Source: Albifimbria verrucaria (taxonomy: Eukaryota; Ascomycota; Sordariomycetes; Hypocreales; Stachybotryaceae). From it: a stretch of DNA of 64,000 bases. Of this stretch, positions 36,801 to 49,521 are shown in pieces (position 1 is the first letter of the stretch; each line of letters starts with the position of its first letter). The notes under the pieces were generated by a model. The model did not search any database. It saw only the letters and a program-made list of their open reading frames with translations, and was not told the origin of the DNA. Location of the stretch: NCBI GenBank assembly GCA_020081605.1, contig JAHREC010000009.1, forward strand, positions 496,001-560,000, read 5' to 3'. The position numbers were made by a program, and so were the translations under genes.

Positions 36801-37954
36801 CGGATCATGCTACTCAGAAACAAAAGTCTGATAGACTGAAAGATGACATATTGACTTGGAGTGGCGGACTTGTTGAAGTTCATGGCGAGTATCCTCAGTT
36901 CATGCATCAAACAGTCCTAGAATTCTTTGCAACTCTCTCACTGAAGAGAAAAGTACTGGGCGACCTTGCACCATTCTTTACGGAGAACGGTCATTCATAT
37001 CATCTCAAGTACTGGATATTTGAGCAAGTATGCGGTCACTACCCCGGCTCACGGGGAGACCATTCACACGAAATATCGCGACTCGGTTACCATGCTGAGC
37101 AGTCGGAATTGACCACTGGTAACAGCCATCTTGAATATATTGATAGCGTGTCAGACGTAACACTGCTACGACTTGTCAGGGTAAAGAACGCTCTCAGAGC
37201 GACAAATGCCAAGCTTAGTTTCATGGTGTCCCATGGGCTGACTCTTGGCCTAAATGAGTGGGCAAAAGATAACCCAAGCGTCCTCAGAACCATTGACTCT
37301 CGACTTGCTTACTGCCCAGTGCTCCAGACCCTAATATTTCAGCCCCCAAACGGAATATTTCACGAGAGATATTTTACAACGGCCTGCGTGCTCCTCGAGA
37401 ATGAAATGAGTCTGAAGCAAGACCGCACATTCTTTGCCACAGTCCTCAACAATATATGGAACCCCAATACCGGACCTTCTGTTCAAATTCCCAGGAAAAT
37501 TCTCCACAAGCTGGCAGCTCTGGTACTGAAGTATGGCCAAGATCCAAATATTCGATTTCTACTATGCGACAGCACCTTGGAATGCACTCCTTTGCACTTA
37601 GCGCCACCTGACATTTGTACTGAGTTGATTGGAAGAGGAGCAGCTGTCAACGCGCCAGATGCCAACGGGAGAACTCCATTGGATTGGGTTCTAGCATTGC
37701 CTTGTGAAGTCGCCGCCAATTGCACCATCGAGATGAATTGCTCATGGAGATATGAGAAATGCCGAATTCTAATTAATTCAGGAGCGACATTGTCATCTCA
37801 TAATTCGATAACGTCTTTGTACGCGGCTCTTGAGGAATTTGGAAAAGCAGGTTACGAAATCCAAACTTTGTGGGACAGGGTTACGGCAATGCAATCAGAT
37901 TCATGGCGGACGACGATCCTTCGATTCTTTGCTTTCAACGGAAAGCAGGATTGA
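33872..37954 (+). CDS. NLR-like STAND protein: serine hydrolase (SesB/LipA-like), NACHT with coiled-coil insertion, single ankyrin repeat; frameshifted as sequenced
   Basis: Second large signalling ATPase. The N-terminal leader (YRLRKLPN, WENPPSKVGTLQLR, LILDTHFRGLTVLND) precedes an alpha/beta hydrolase domain with FGEPPFGSWQPHG, nucleophile AHSLGGLVLKEAL and a likely catalytic His in INEDHTNMVKFS. NACHT Walker A is IYGKPGCGKSTLMKF (35484-35519) and Walker B LFFDALDEFDG. Between them lies an unusual charged helical stretch (35690-36075) resembling a coiled coil. The winged-helix region starts at VFLWVKLAVRELS; an ankyrin repeat (CTPLHLAPPDICTELIGRG) is near the end. Introns are about 34219-34290 and 34839-34901. 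Single-base losses are inferred at 34923-34927, 35296-35301, 35436-35440 and 36452-36456. Similar proteins in fungi are candidate cell-death or immune receptors. Confidence 0.88.
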
Positions 37955-39339
37955 TGACATTCTTCTAAACAGTGGAATCTAGGTTAACGTCACAGAATTG
38001 TACTGCGATTGTTTTCTTAACTGCATGTAGCTGATATCTATCAGTGTTGCCGTCATCGAAAATCAAAATTATATCCAAAGTTTGTATCAATATGATTTCA
38101 AGTTGAAACGAGGGTACTGGAGTAATGACTGGTAGAAGGCAAGTAATAGTGAGATCATAAAGAAGCGGAGTCGAAATAAAGGGCATCCTATCCAGCTTCG
38201 TATACTCGTGCTAGATTTAACCATCATCCATTCCTATGTTGAAGACTGCGACATCTTCTCCTCTACTTTCACGAGGCCCAAGGATTCAGAACCATTCTCG
38301 AAGCCCGCCTGCTTTCAATTCTTAACGTAATAATGACTAAGAGTGGGTTGGGTTTATTTGGGTTGTCCAGCCAGCTAACTTCAAATATGTGCAAAGAGAT
38401 TAGATAGAATACCGCTTCCCTGACTTAAATTACTTGAGGAGTCTATTGATAGAAACGGAGGCAATCCCTTGATGGTATGAACCACTTGGTACTCACCTAC
38501 TTGTATGTGCCTTACATATGGTAAGGTCTGATTTTGCACCCAACGAAAATTCTTAAATGACCAGGTACGTCAAGAGTGTATCAGTTAAGGAGTGTGAGCA
38601 GATATCTTTCACGTAACCATTGCTCATCATTCTACCGGCATAAATACCCAGCTCTATGTTTCATCTCTCATTTTCAACAATTGCATGCGTTTCACTATAA
38701 TTTTTTGTTTAATGGAGACATCAATAATGGGCATAATATAAGTCTCGCCCATTCAAAACTTTTGCACCTTTCGTCAATGCCCATCACATTCATCTTGAAC
38801 TATGTAGAATCTAGTGGCGAGCACCCTGATGAGACCTCATTCTTACAAGTGGGGAATCGAGTTTGTAATGATCTGCACAGGGTGCAGGTATTCTTCCTTT
38901 AATGGGTGGGCTGTTACCAACAGTCTACACGTACATCTGAAAAAGATGCGAGGTTGAGTGGGACCAGATCGACAGGGTATCAACAGATCGTGTTGCTCGT
39001 ATAACTTTATCGGTGCAAAAGACCCACGGCTTTCAAACTTTTCAGTGCCATCTGATGTATGTAAACAAGTTAAAGAGTTATGGCAATAGTTGTCTCTGTT
39101 TGGAAACTATGGCATACAAGCTAATGCTAGGTATAAATTGGGAAACCTTTTAACCAATAATAATAATAAGTTATGAACAAGTCCATTCGTAGTATCACGA
39201 GATTCAATAATTGCTGAGGATTTTCAGAATTCCGTATATCATCTATACATCAGCATTCATAGACTCGCACGAATCACAATTGATGTAAATGTTCCAAAGG
39301 TTAGATGGTCAATGAATTCATGATTATTATTTCTAGATA
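37955..39339. other. 1.4 kb intergenic region, no gene seen
   Basis: Convergent spacer after the second NLR. A 108-residue plus-strand frame at 38576-38902 has no recognisable family and is not called. Confidence 0.45.
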
Positions 39340-40786
39340 CTAGTTCTTTACCTCATGATCTTCGTTCTTGAATTGCATCTGTACAGTCGTGCTCACAGTG
39401 ATGCCCATTTGTTGTTCTTCAGCTGGGGTCCACCTTGTGCTTGTTATTGAGTCTGACGGCTCCTTGACAAGCTCGTCTTCAGAATCGTTTTTTCCATTCT
39501 GCGTTCCTCCAACAATGTTCGTTGTTATACGGCTTTGTTGCGTTCGTCGGCTGCGATTGTGCGGTAACGATGATAGCTCGTGGGGATAAGGGTAGTTAGA
39601 ACCAGTTCCGATGCTTGACATCTGACCGAGTATGACTTTTCGGAGTGCTATCGACTGGTTAGTATCATCGAACTGTGTAAGCCAACAGACAACTAACTCA
39701 CTTGGAAGGCAAGTGGCTATAATTGCGATGGCTGTCTCAATCATTGAGACAGTGCAGGTTAACATGGTTTCGCCACGCTTCGAATAGTATGCTCGGATGA
39801 CTACGTTGCTGTAAGCAGGTGATCAGTCGTACCAGCTGCTTTAAAATAGACATACCACTGGCAACAATGACGAAGAATCCTAGCGCAAACACAGCTACTA
39901 CCCCAAGCTTTACCCTTGGCTTCATCTGAAGCTTTAGGACCATTGAGATGGGAAGGCTGATAACTAAAGGAATTGCAATTAGTTTAATCCACAGAAAACC
40001 AGCCGTGTAAACTTACTGAGTAGATCACTCCCAATGTTCACTATAGATAGTCTCGGTTAGCTTATACAGTAATACTTCAGGAAGATGGTTGACCATACGC
40101 AGGATTGTTATCCAGTAGTTGATGTCGGCATTCTTCGGATCGCATTGATCTGCGAATAGTCTTTAGTTTCGCACCCAAACCAACACAATTCAAAAAGAAC
40201 GTACAATTCGGGTCTTGTGACCACCTCTTGTCATGGGGAAAGCACTGGAAGATGATGTGGAAGATGATCAACGTCCAGGAAGCCGCCAGTAGACAAAGCA
40301 CAACGGTATAAATTGTTTGCAGCTTTGACGCAGGTGCGGCAAGCCTCTTGTAGAACAAAACGAGTGCAAACTTAATGGCCCATAACGACGTAACGTATAG
40401 AATCGACCCTGGCACAATCATCTTTTCGGTAACCGATCAGTTTCTGTATCCTCGTATGTAGTAATGGGAAAGGGCCCTACCTTCATGATGCGAATGAAGT
40501 TTTCCCGGCTCGCAGTTGGGATGGAAGCCATTCCCCAGCTCCACATCAGCTGTTGAATTATCAAGTCCCCTATCAAGCAGCATATCGACAAAATAACGAA
40601 TCCATCTTCAACCGATAGCTTTCGAAATGTAGCTAAACGAACCCATAATCGAGCGACGACGAAGACGGAAGCAAAAGCAACGCATATATACCACGATACC
40701 TGCTCAAAAATCAGTGTCACAGTCCGCCTTTGCGCATTATGAGCAGATGATGGTGAACTAACCACTTGCCCAAGGCCTTCAGCCAT
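39340..40786 (-). CDS. Fungal rhodopsin-fold (PTH11-related) 7-TM membrane protein
   Basis: Plasma-membrane protein of the fungal rhodopsin domain family, with seven predicted helices. Recognisable segments are WYICVAFASVFVVARLWVRL, MIVPGSILYVTSLWAIKFAL, LFYKRLAAP, CDPKNADINYWITILR, LPISMVLKLQMKPRVKLGV and VVIRAYYS. Several introns are needed (about 40432-40488, 40145-40203, 40036-40090, 39965-40015, 39807-39854 and one near 39660-39705). The junction near 39700 does not keep frame with the obvious splice sites, so that region is uncertain. The cytoplasmic tail is Ser/Thr/Gln-rich. I chose the ATG at 40784-40786; another at 40873 would add a hydrophobic leader. Members include putative receptors, but no ligand is inferable. 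Confidence 0.75.
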
Positions 40787-41538
40787 GATGTTGATGCAAT
40801 CGCCAGTATTCAAATAGGCAGTCAATGCAATATGGAAAACGAGTATCAGAGTAGGAACGCGAGAAAACGGCATGACCGAGATATTTCGTCAAATATCATG
40901 CCAGACGACGACTGTCTTACCTTGCTTCCCGCTACACCCGTATCGGAATCAAACACACTAGTTTAGTGGCCTGCATCGTATTCTAGGCCAAGAAATTTCG
41001 TCCCGCGCAACTATTCCGTAATGATTTGCAGAAAAGTTAGTTCGATCACCAACCAAACAATGAACAAGCAATGGCTGAAAAGTGGGCGCGGAGTTCCGCA
41101 TTCCAGCACTAGCTTACGCGGAACTCTCGGCTCAATGCCTTCCAAGGCTACCTAAGACGGCACTCGCCGTCAAAGAGGCTAACTTCTGCATTCTAAACTA
41201 GTTTTGCTTAGTTAGTGAAATGACAGATCCGCTTGGACTTCAGCTAGGAGAGACCCTTTGCCCATCCTTCCCTGTATGGACATGCTTGCGTGCCGGTTCG
41301 ATTTTTCAACGGACCTTTCTACAATCGACACGATCCAGTCCACAAAAGTGGCATCTTGCGAGTTCTTCGAAGATCGTTCTCTTCTTCTTCTTCTCACCCT
41401 TTTACGTCACAGCACGCTGATCACAAGATACCCTGCGTGAGACGTGGCTGAAACGGCATCTTTTCTTTACATCTTGTATAGGAATCTACCCCTTTGACGA
41501 TCAACTTAGCCGCCACCAGTGCTTTAGAATCGAGCAAT
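40787..41538. other. Divergent intergenic region, no gene seen
   Basis: About 750 bp between two head-to-head genes. Contains several short frames with no domain. Confidence 0.4.
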
Positions 41539-43447
41539 ATGGGACTAGTCAGGTTGGCAACGACGGCCACGAGCTTGGCCCTGGCTACTCTTGAGCTGTC
41601 TAATCTAGTATATGCAGCACCAACTGCGTGTGCTCCAGGGAGAGCTCCAAGTGTTACCATCCCACAAGGCACCATCCAAGGATCCCAGGACAGCTCATGC
41701 AATTCAGTTTTCCTCGGTATTCCTTTTGCTGACACGACTGGTGGCAAAAACCGGTATGTATTATCCTTTTGCGCCTGTAGCATGTCTTCATTTGTTCCCA
41801 TCGTGTCTTGTTCGTCTACAGGTTTTACACAATTTATCGCCCCTATCTTGCGCAATATGTTCTGACATTGCATCAGATGGCGCCCGCCCCAAGATGTTCC
41901 GAAATCTACTTCAGTCTTTAACGCAACCTCTTACGGGCCAACATGTCCCCAAGCCATCTCAGGTACTCTCTTCAGCCAACAAGATGAAGACTGCCTAAAT
42001 CTCAATATCTGGGCGCCTTCTGAAGGGAAAGATCTACCTGTTAGTCATCAAGCATCACCAGAATCAACCATTCAGCCTGAGCTAACAAACCCTCCACTGA
42101 TAGGTCTTCGTATACATGTATGGTGGTGCTATGGTCACAGGTTCCAACAGCAACCCCCAATTGCAAGGCAACAACTTCGCCCGAAATGGAGTGATCTACG
42201 TCAATTTCAATACACGCGAGAGTATCTTCGCCTCACCGTATTCGGCCGAACTTCAGAAGGACGCCGAATCTCAAAACTTTAGCATCTTGGATGTTGAAAA
42301 GGCATTGGAATGGATACATGATAATATTCGCGGTAAGATGGATCGAGTTCTTGCAGTTCACTTATTGGCGCTGGCCACTAACGCATTGGTGTCCACATCA
42401 CAGCTTTTGGCGGCAATCCCGATCATATCGTTTTTGGTGGCCACTCTTCTGGCGGTGTCCAGGTCGATCATTATCTCTGGAACCATCCGGAGACTTGGCT
42501 CAAGGGTGCAGCCGAAATGAGCGCCAACGCCATGTCCGGACCAGCTTATGCGCCTCCAAACGAAGCCCTCGATATCGTCGCGGCCGATGTAGGCTGTCCC
42601 CAGGGTCCTGGCCAACTGGAATGCCTTCGAAATGTCGACGTTTATGCCTTCCAGACAGCGAAATTCAATTCGACATATAATACCTGGTTCACACCTGTCA
42701 TCGACGATATCACACGTCACTCTGACTACGCGGCACGATTCAAAGCCAAGAAGTATGCATCCCATGTTCCTCTCTTGACCGGAAATTCTGCCGGTGAAGG
42801 AACCATCTTCAGCCTAGTCTATGGTGCAGAAAATTCCGACTTCAAGAGCTGGATCAACACCTTCGACGCTGATAGTGCCCATATTCCCGATTGCGCACTC
42901 CTCCAGGCCTACCCGGCTGAAGAGTACGCGAGCGATTCGCTTCGTAGCGGTGATCAATACGGAGATGCTCGGTTTAATTGTGCGGTAGACTACCTCGTCG
43001 ATTTGCGCAGTACTGTTCAAGATACTTGGGTCTATCGCTTTTTCGGTGCTTACGACAATGTGGTTGGCGTTCCTGGCACTGCACCCACTCATGGAACTGA
43101 AGTGCCCTTCTTCCATGGTGGAAACGAATGTTTCTCGTCTCTGCAAAATGTTACGGCTGCGCAGCAAGCCCTCGCCGACTCTATTCACGGCTGGTTTGTC
43201 CAATGGATCAAGAACCCTCAGCTGGGCCTGGCTGGGACAAGGTCGTGCCTGTATCAGGCAACCTGGCGAAACTAGGTACACCGGGTGACGAACTAGCTCT
43301 TCTGAAGGGAAGTACTAGTGAGTATAACGGAAGATGCCAAAAGGTAAGCAATCTTCCGGTGATCTTCGGTGCAACCCTTTCTAACCGCAACCTTAGGTCT
43401 ACAAGCCGAGGTTTCCTAAATATCCGGTGATCCAGTCAGTTCAGTAA
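41539..43447 (+). CDS. Secreted type-B carboxylesterase/lipase, one apparent frameshift
   Basis: Extracellular carboxylesterase. The signal region is MGLVRLATTATSLALATLEL and following residues. Exons are 41539-41753, 41877-42039, 42104-42332, 42404-43342 and 43397-43447. Spliced motifs are FLGIPFADTTGGKNRWRPPQ, EDCLNLNIWAP, VYMYGGAMVTG (oxyanion hole, HGGG replaced by YGGA), GGHSSGGVQVDHYLW (nucleophile Ser) and PTHGTEVPFF with a likely catalytic His. One base is missing near 43227 (GGGCCTGG); with it LGPGWDKVVPVSGNLAKLG continues to the last exon (KVYKPRFPKYPVIQSVQ). It is only distantly similar to the esterase at 5.7 kb. Confidence 0.85.
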
Positions 43448-44016
43448 CTCACCTGACCAAGGAAGACTTTGAAACGTTGTCATAGATTGAGAGGAAGCAT
43501 TACTGAAGTCGTCCACCTAGTAAGGTGGCTTAGTTGAATATTATGAAGGGTGCCTGAGATTTCCGTCACATCCGATGGGCCGAGAAGGAATATGAAATCC
43601 TAGCAAGTCACTAGCCAATAGAACAAAACTACTTGAAGAATAAATTTGGTACGGCAGATGTCAGGACAACACAACCTAGCTTGTTTAGCTCCGTACGTCC
43701 GGGCCATGCGGGGTGAGATCTATAAGACGGGGCCAATATTCAGCCTAAACGATAACAGATAGAAGACAGTGCGCCGCTGGCCAAATTCGGCTGCCAAATT
43801 TCGTGCAGATGGTTCCGCGCTCCAATCTTGGCAATATCCCCATGTGCTGGCGGCCTAGCTGATGTGTGCGATTTTGCCTGTTTAATGTTGTCCCTATAGG
43901 TCTTGTTGTTCTAGATATATAAGTACGAGATGAAGTCAACTGTATAAATGTTGCATGAATCAACTGTCAGAAGGTGAAGCTCAATACAACATCACCGCCC
44001 TGACCAAGTTTACATC
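43448..44016. promoter_or_regulatory. Promoter region of the acetylxylan esterase
   Basis: About 570 bp with no gene. A TATA-like ATATATAAG lies at 43915-43923, about 95 bp before the ATG. Confidence 0.45.
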
Positions 44017-44994
44017 ATGATGTGGTCTAGCCAGTTGCCATCGGCCCTTCTTGTGGCTGTCCACGCCTTGACTGTCAATGCTCAGTCATGTCCTGGTATC
44101 CACATCTTCGGAGCGAGAGAAACTACAGTTTCACCAGGATATGGCTCTGCCGGTGCCCTTGTTGACCGGATCAAGAGCGCCCACCCTGGAGCGACCTCTG
44201 AGGCTATCACCTACCCAGCTTGTGGAGGCCAGAGCTCTTGTGGCGGTGTCCAATATGGAGACTCGGCTAGACAAGGTACTGCTGCTGTTGCCTCGGCAGT
44301 TAATAGCTTCAATCAGCGATGCCCGAACACTCAGATTGTCTTAGTCGGATACTCTCAGGTAAGCAGTGGTTCTGATAGAAAGATAGTCAGGATTCATAGT
44401 TAACAAAGAAATAATAGGGCGGACAAATTATGGACAACGCCTTTTGTGGTGGTGGTGATCCAAACTCGGGTATTAGTGATACCGCGGTTCCCATTTCAGC
44501 CAACGCGGTCAAACAAATCAAGGCTGCTATCTTCATGGGTGATCCACGATATCAATATGGTCTCGCGTATCAGGTAGGAACCTGCAGGCAGTCTGGCGTA
44601 AGTTAACAACTCTTACTTGCTATAGCTCGGAGCCTTTACTTACAAATATCCTATCTAGTTCGCGGCTCGCCCATCAGGTTTCGTTTGCCCCAACGCTAGT
44701 AAGGTCCAGTCATACTGTGACCAGGAGGATCCCTACTGTTGCAAGGGCTCAGATGCGAACCACCATCAGCAATATGTTCAATATTACGGCAATCAGGCTC
44801 TTCAGTTCGTCAACAGCAAGCTCAGCGATGGTGGCTCTACTCCCGACCCCGGAGATGGTGGAGGAAACAACCCTAGCCCAACCTGTTCGGCTCTTTGGGG
44901 GCAGTGTGGTGGAACCGGTTGGAATGGCCCAACATGTTGCCAGCAGGGCACTTGCAAATCCTCAAACCAATGGTATTCGCAATGCGTCAACTAA
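44017..44994 (+). CDS. Acetylxylan esterase (CE5, AXE2-like) with C-terminal CBM1
   Basis: Secreted plant cell-wall enzyme removing acetyl groups from xylan. A signal peptide (to about VNAQS) is followed by the cutinase-like fold: [19 protein letters not shown] and nucleophile [13 protein letters not shown], the latter assembled across intron 44359-44417. Then come [26 protein letters not shown] and [11 protein letters not shown]. The second intron is 44598-44658. The catalytic Asp/His region is [20 protein letters not shown] Gly/Pro linker leads to a cellulose-binding CBM1: [19 protein letters not shown] ending WYSQCVN. No frameshift is seen. Similar to Trichoderma AXE proteins. Confidence 0.95.
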
Positions 44995-47006
44995 TCTGGC
45001 CAGAGTCAGATAGCTGATAGCATAATTCTACTGCTTTTGGTGTTTGGCACAGCCATTAGGACTATATTAAATTGGACTGAAAGCATATTCTCAATATCTT
45101 CTGATTCTTATTTGAACTCATTAACCGATCGGAGTGGAATAATGAATTTGTCTGCCTCTGTATGTAATCAACGTTGGAGGTTTTGTTCACTGATAACCAA
45201 CCGACTAAGAGGCTAATACGATAGCATAGGATTTCATAAGTACCGGAATGCTAGATATCCTAAATATTGAGACCGTTTGTGAAAACCATTTTTGCCTCAG
45301 TAGTACAAATATGATGAGTGATCACTTGGATTGAAACTCTTTGATACCCTGGATTAACCACTGATTAAACCCTTTAGGTGTCCACGGAGGCACTCATGTC
45401 AGTGTATAGGGGTAAGATTTAGAGCAAAGTAATACTTAAACCTCAGTAGCTGTAATTTGGTATAGATCAGTTCCGTTGATATTCTCGATTTAATAGTATA
45501 TCGTATCGTCATCAGTTCGCAGGCTCAACACATTACTGATAGCTTCCCAAGGAATTCACCATTGCAGATAGCTTTTGCGATTTGTTATCTTCGAGGAAGA
45601 TTATTTAGTTAGTACAACACATTTATCCAATGAAATTTGAAAAGCATCATGCTTCTGGTATTTCTTTTGAACAAGGGTTAAGCAAGGACAGCCCTTTAGC
45701 ATATAAAAATAGAAGAAATTGCTTCACTACGGATGTGCTACACTCCAAGGTCTACAGAACAAGAGTTGGACACTTAGGAGATTCGTAATTCAAATCTCTC
45801 TCTTGCCTGTTCTATTCCATAACCATAATTAAATTCAAGCATAAATGGAGACGCTATCCTCTGAAAACTGGTATGACCCAGCATCAAGTTTCATTGGTCC
45901 AGTTTTACATTTGATCCGACGCTGACCAGACTGTAATTCCACGTCAAATAGGCCTCAAAAGATCAAACGATTAGGAGTTTGAGAATTCGGTAGTATTGAC
46001 TGTAACACTTCTTAAGAAAGAATTCAGGAAGTCGACAGATTGTATTAATGCCTTCCTATACCTGTCAATCAGAAAGGCCCATGTACGACAAGAATTACAC
46101 TTTTCGTCATATCATAAGAGTTATATATATCCTATCCATTTTGCATCATAATGAGTAATGAAAAAAACTTTGCTTGGGCCATGCCACTTGGAGGAGCAAG
46201 ATATTCCAGGATATGCCATCGAAGCTGACTCGCTCATGCATACACTGCCTTGGCTACGCCCTGTGAGTCTTAGCCTGAGAATGACCAAGTAAGGGGTTTA
46301 GCTTTTAGCTGAAACTAGCCTCACACGTAGGCTGCGTGGGCTGCTCCACCCCAGAATGTCTGTCGAACGGTTGATCACGATTTGTATGGGCCCTAACACT
46401 AGTGAGAGACGGGGCACTTGGCAGCACGATCTAGGTCAAGCCACTAACCAGCAAACGTCCGTAGATACGAGGTGACTTCTGAAGTCACTTCTCATGATTT
46501 CTTGCCTATCTGCCACGGATCAAGACATGAAGACTTATGAACACATATGGCGGCTTAAGAGAACGTGCGCACCGGTTGTAGCACCATGTATCTACCTTTT
46601 GGCCAAATTCTCGTTCACTTGGTGCAGGCCATGGCCAGTACTGTACCAGCTAAGCGTATTATAGTTGTCTTCGCTATATTACGTTGGTACTTAACAAAAC
46701 AAGTCTGGCGTGGTAGGACAACCATGCCGCCACCAATACAAATGTAGCTCAATCAGCTCATTGTAGACAACCCAGTCACTCGGCCATTCTACGTTGTGTG
46801 GCTGGCCAAAAGATAAGGCCGACTCACGCCAATCACCCCTTTCCAACGTCGCGCTAGCTGACTGATCGTCGTAGACGTAATAAAGCTCTCCAGTTGCCGC
46901 CACTCACGGTTCAAAATGGTTTTCTCATTCCTTCAGCCATACTTGATGTCTCGTCGTCTCCGCAGATGTTGAGCAGCCAGGAGTGTACTCCAAACCGAGC
47001 AGGACC
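44995..47006. other. 2 kb intergenic region, no gene seen
   Basis: AT-rich stretch with no supported frame. Upstream exon(s) of the following membrane protein may lie at its right end. Confidence 0.45.
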
Positions 47007-48553
47007 ATGTTAGCCTTTGCAGCGGAATCATGGACATGGTTTGCGTTGACTTGGGTGGTGGTGGTAATCCGGATGTAAGTGGTGTGTATCTTTACGTCCT
47101 TTTTCCTATGCCATACTATACCATCTTTCTTCACTTGCAGGTATTCTAGAGTCACTTACATGGATGTTCTTATACCAGGGTGTCACGTACTCTGTTGCTA
47201 GGTTCCATTAAAAAGCTACAGGCTGATGATGCGGCGATGTTGTTTGCAATGGTCAGTCAATCTTACCCTCAAGTGTATCACCTAGCAAAGGTTCTGATGA
47301 TGCGATGGTAGATGTGTTACAGTGTCTTGATAGCCACTATAAATATCGTTTCACGTACGAGTAGCAACCTCATCGATCCCGACGACAATGTTGACCTGAC
47401 CCCGGACAATATCCACGAACGAGTATTTGGTTCCAAAATGGTGCTTGTGACGGAACAGATGCAAATTCTTACAATATGGACGGTGAAGGCGTGCTTTCTC
47501 ATCATGTACTATCGCCTAACGTGAGTCCCTGGCACCTTGTTATACAACGACATATGATATTGGAGATTCTGATTTATTAATAGCATGAGTCTACGGCAAA
47601 ACATTGCCGTAAAGGTTGTTGCTGTGTACGTAGCAGTGAGCTTCCTGGTCATGGAGATTCTTTATTTCGGTGTTTGGTGTCGACCTTTCAGCGAATACTG
47701 GGCCGTACCTCCTAGTAATGGTGCGTTAAAAACAAACAGTACATACAGCGTTAATGATCTCAATCTCTAACCCTGGATATTAGTTCAATGTTCAGCCGCG
47801 ACGAATCATTTAATCACAAATGCTGCGCTCAACATCTCATCCGATATTATGATAATCCTCATCCCTATGCCAATTTTTGTTCAATCACGAATTTCGTTGA
47901 AGAAGAAGTGTGTGCTCTGTTCTGTATTCGCCTTGGGAGGCTTCACAGTAAGTCTGTCCGTTGCTCTCTCGGCATAATTACGATTTCCAAGTCCCTCAAA
48001 CTAATACTGGAACACGAATTAGATACTATGTGCAATATTAAACAAATTCTATAGCTTCACGCGTCCATTTGGCTTGGAATGGACGGCGTGGTATGTCCGC
48101 GAATCTTCCACTGCCCTGCTAGCAGCCAACCTGCCATTGACTTGGACTCTCTTTCGACGCATCTTCAAACTTAACTCCTTTGCCGGCTACTCAAAAGACA
48201 GATACGGCACACGAACCACAAACCGGCTTCCAAGCCAAGCGCAGAGATCCGGAGCTCGCTCAGCCGTTCGCTCCGTTGCGCAACCTGCTTCGACCGGTGT
48301 GGGTCCTTCGGATAGCCAAGAGGAGATCAATCAATCGTATAATATTCCGATGAGGATTTATCACAAGCACGAGGTAGAAATCCATTCAATGCCAGCGGAC
48401 AGCTCAGATGGGCGAACATCCTCTATCGAATCGTTTCCAGAGGGGTTGCGAACAGTGGTCGTGGGAGGAGCTGATAGAAACGATCCAGACATTGGAGAAG
48501 CATCTTCTGACAGAGGCACGCCGAGTGCTACCAAGGCCGCGTCAGGAATATGA
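47007..48553 (+). CDS. Fungal rhodopsin-fold 7-TM membrane protein
   Basis: Second member of the same membrane family as the gene at 39.3 kb. Exons are 47007-47074, 47179-47251, 47312-47520, 47584-47720, 47784-47947 and 48023-48553; junctions keep one frame. Segments are ESWTWFALTWVVVVIRM, GSIKKLQADDAAMLFAM, TEQMQILTIWTVKACFLIMY, FLVMEILYFGVWCRPFSEYW, CSAATNHLITNAALNISSDI, IPMPIFVQSRISLKKK and SFTRPFGLEWTAWYVRESST. The donor after the second exon is GTCAGT, a weak consensus. The start is uncertain: the ATG at 47007-47009 begins directly before the first helix and an upstream exon is possible. A hydrophilic Ser-rich tail follows. Confidence 0.78.
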
Positions 48554-49521
48554 AGTTGACACAAGAAGCCTAATGTACTACTATTATTTCTTTTAGCCCG
48601 CGCTTGTGTATCCCAATAGTTCCCATGAACACGTCGAGACTTTTTCCCTCTTGTTTCTTTCTGAGGGTAGTAGCACATAGAGATAGACATGTTTTGTGCA
48701 GCAATAAGTTATCAAACCCAAACTGATTCCTAAGTGCTATAACCTATTTCGTCTAAATAGATTGTAAGCCAGTCACTTTACAGTATCAAGGATCTGAAAT
48801 ATGTAGTTTCAAATGTTAAATCCTAAAGTCGATGAAGGTCCAAGCGTATGCGTTCTTGTATTCAAGTATTCCATGACGTACTATGGTGGCTCGAATACTT
48901 CTTATGTGCCAACCTGGGTCTGGTAGGCAACGCATATCAGTATTGAAGTTTCGTTAAGGCAGCAAAGAATAACCAGAGCCAAGTATGATGTGTGGTGCCA
49001 TGATAGCAGAGAAAGCCAGATCAATTACTCCACATGTCAGGGATATCGTAAACAACCCATCTTAATCTGTATTCTTTTGCACCGAGATCGCCAAAATGAC
49101 GTTACACTAAGTTTCCCGCTACAGAATTTCAGCTGAACGTCTTATGAGAAGTGAAAACTTGCCGTGAGTTCAAGGATCTCTTGGCAGGTCTAAAAATGCA
49201 CAAGCTGTAGTCCTCAGAGCATGATTGTATTAATCAGTTATACAGCTGTTTATCTGAGGCTGGTAATTGTTCCTACCGTGCTGTCTGCTCATGGCATCGT
49301 CAGGTTACACTGTACAGGAGCGGATGATCTTTCTATAGTCGTACGTTGGGTAGTAATGATCTTCTACTCCACCACATAAATAGGAGACACATGACAGTAG
49401 ACCTTGATATATGTTATTGTTTAGTCAGACATAAGAACCCTTCCCCTCCCTCAGGCTCAACACCCCCAAGTCTCACATTTCCCAATACTCTTCCTTGGCT
49501 CTCGCTAGCAGTTTGGGCTAC
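48554..49521. other. Convergent intergenic region, no gene seen
   Basis: About 970 bp of AT-rich sequence between two 3' ends, with no domain-bearing frame. Confidence 0.45.

Noticed and set aside
38576..38902. Plus-strand frame of about 108 codons after the second NLR
   Set aside because: No start context, no motif and AT-rich composition typical of spacers.
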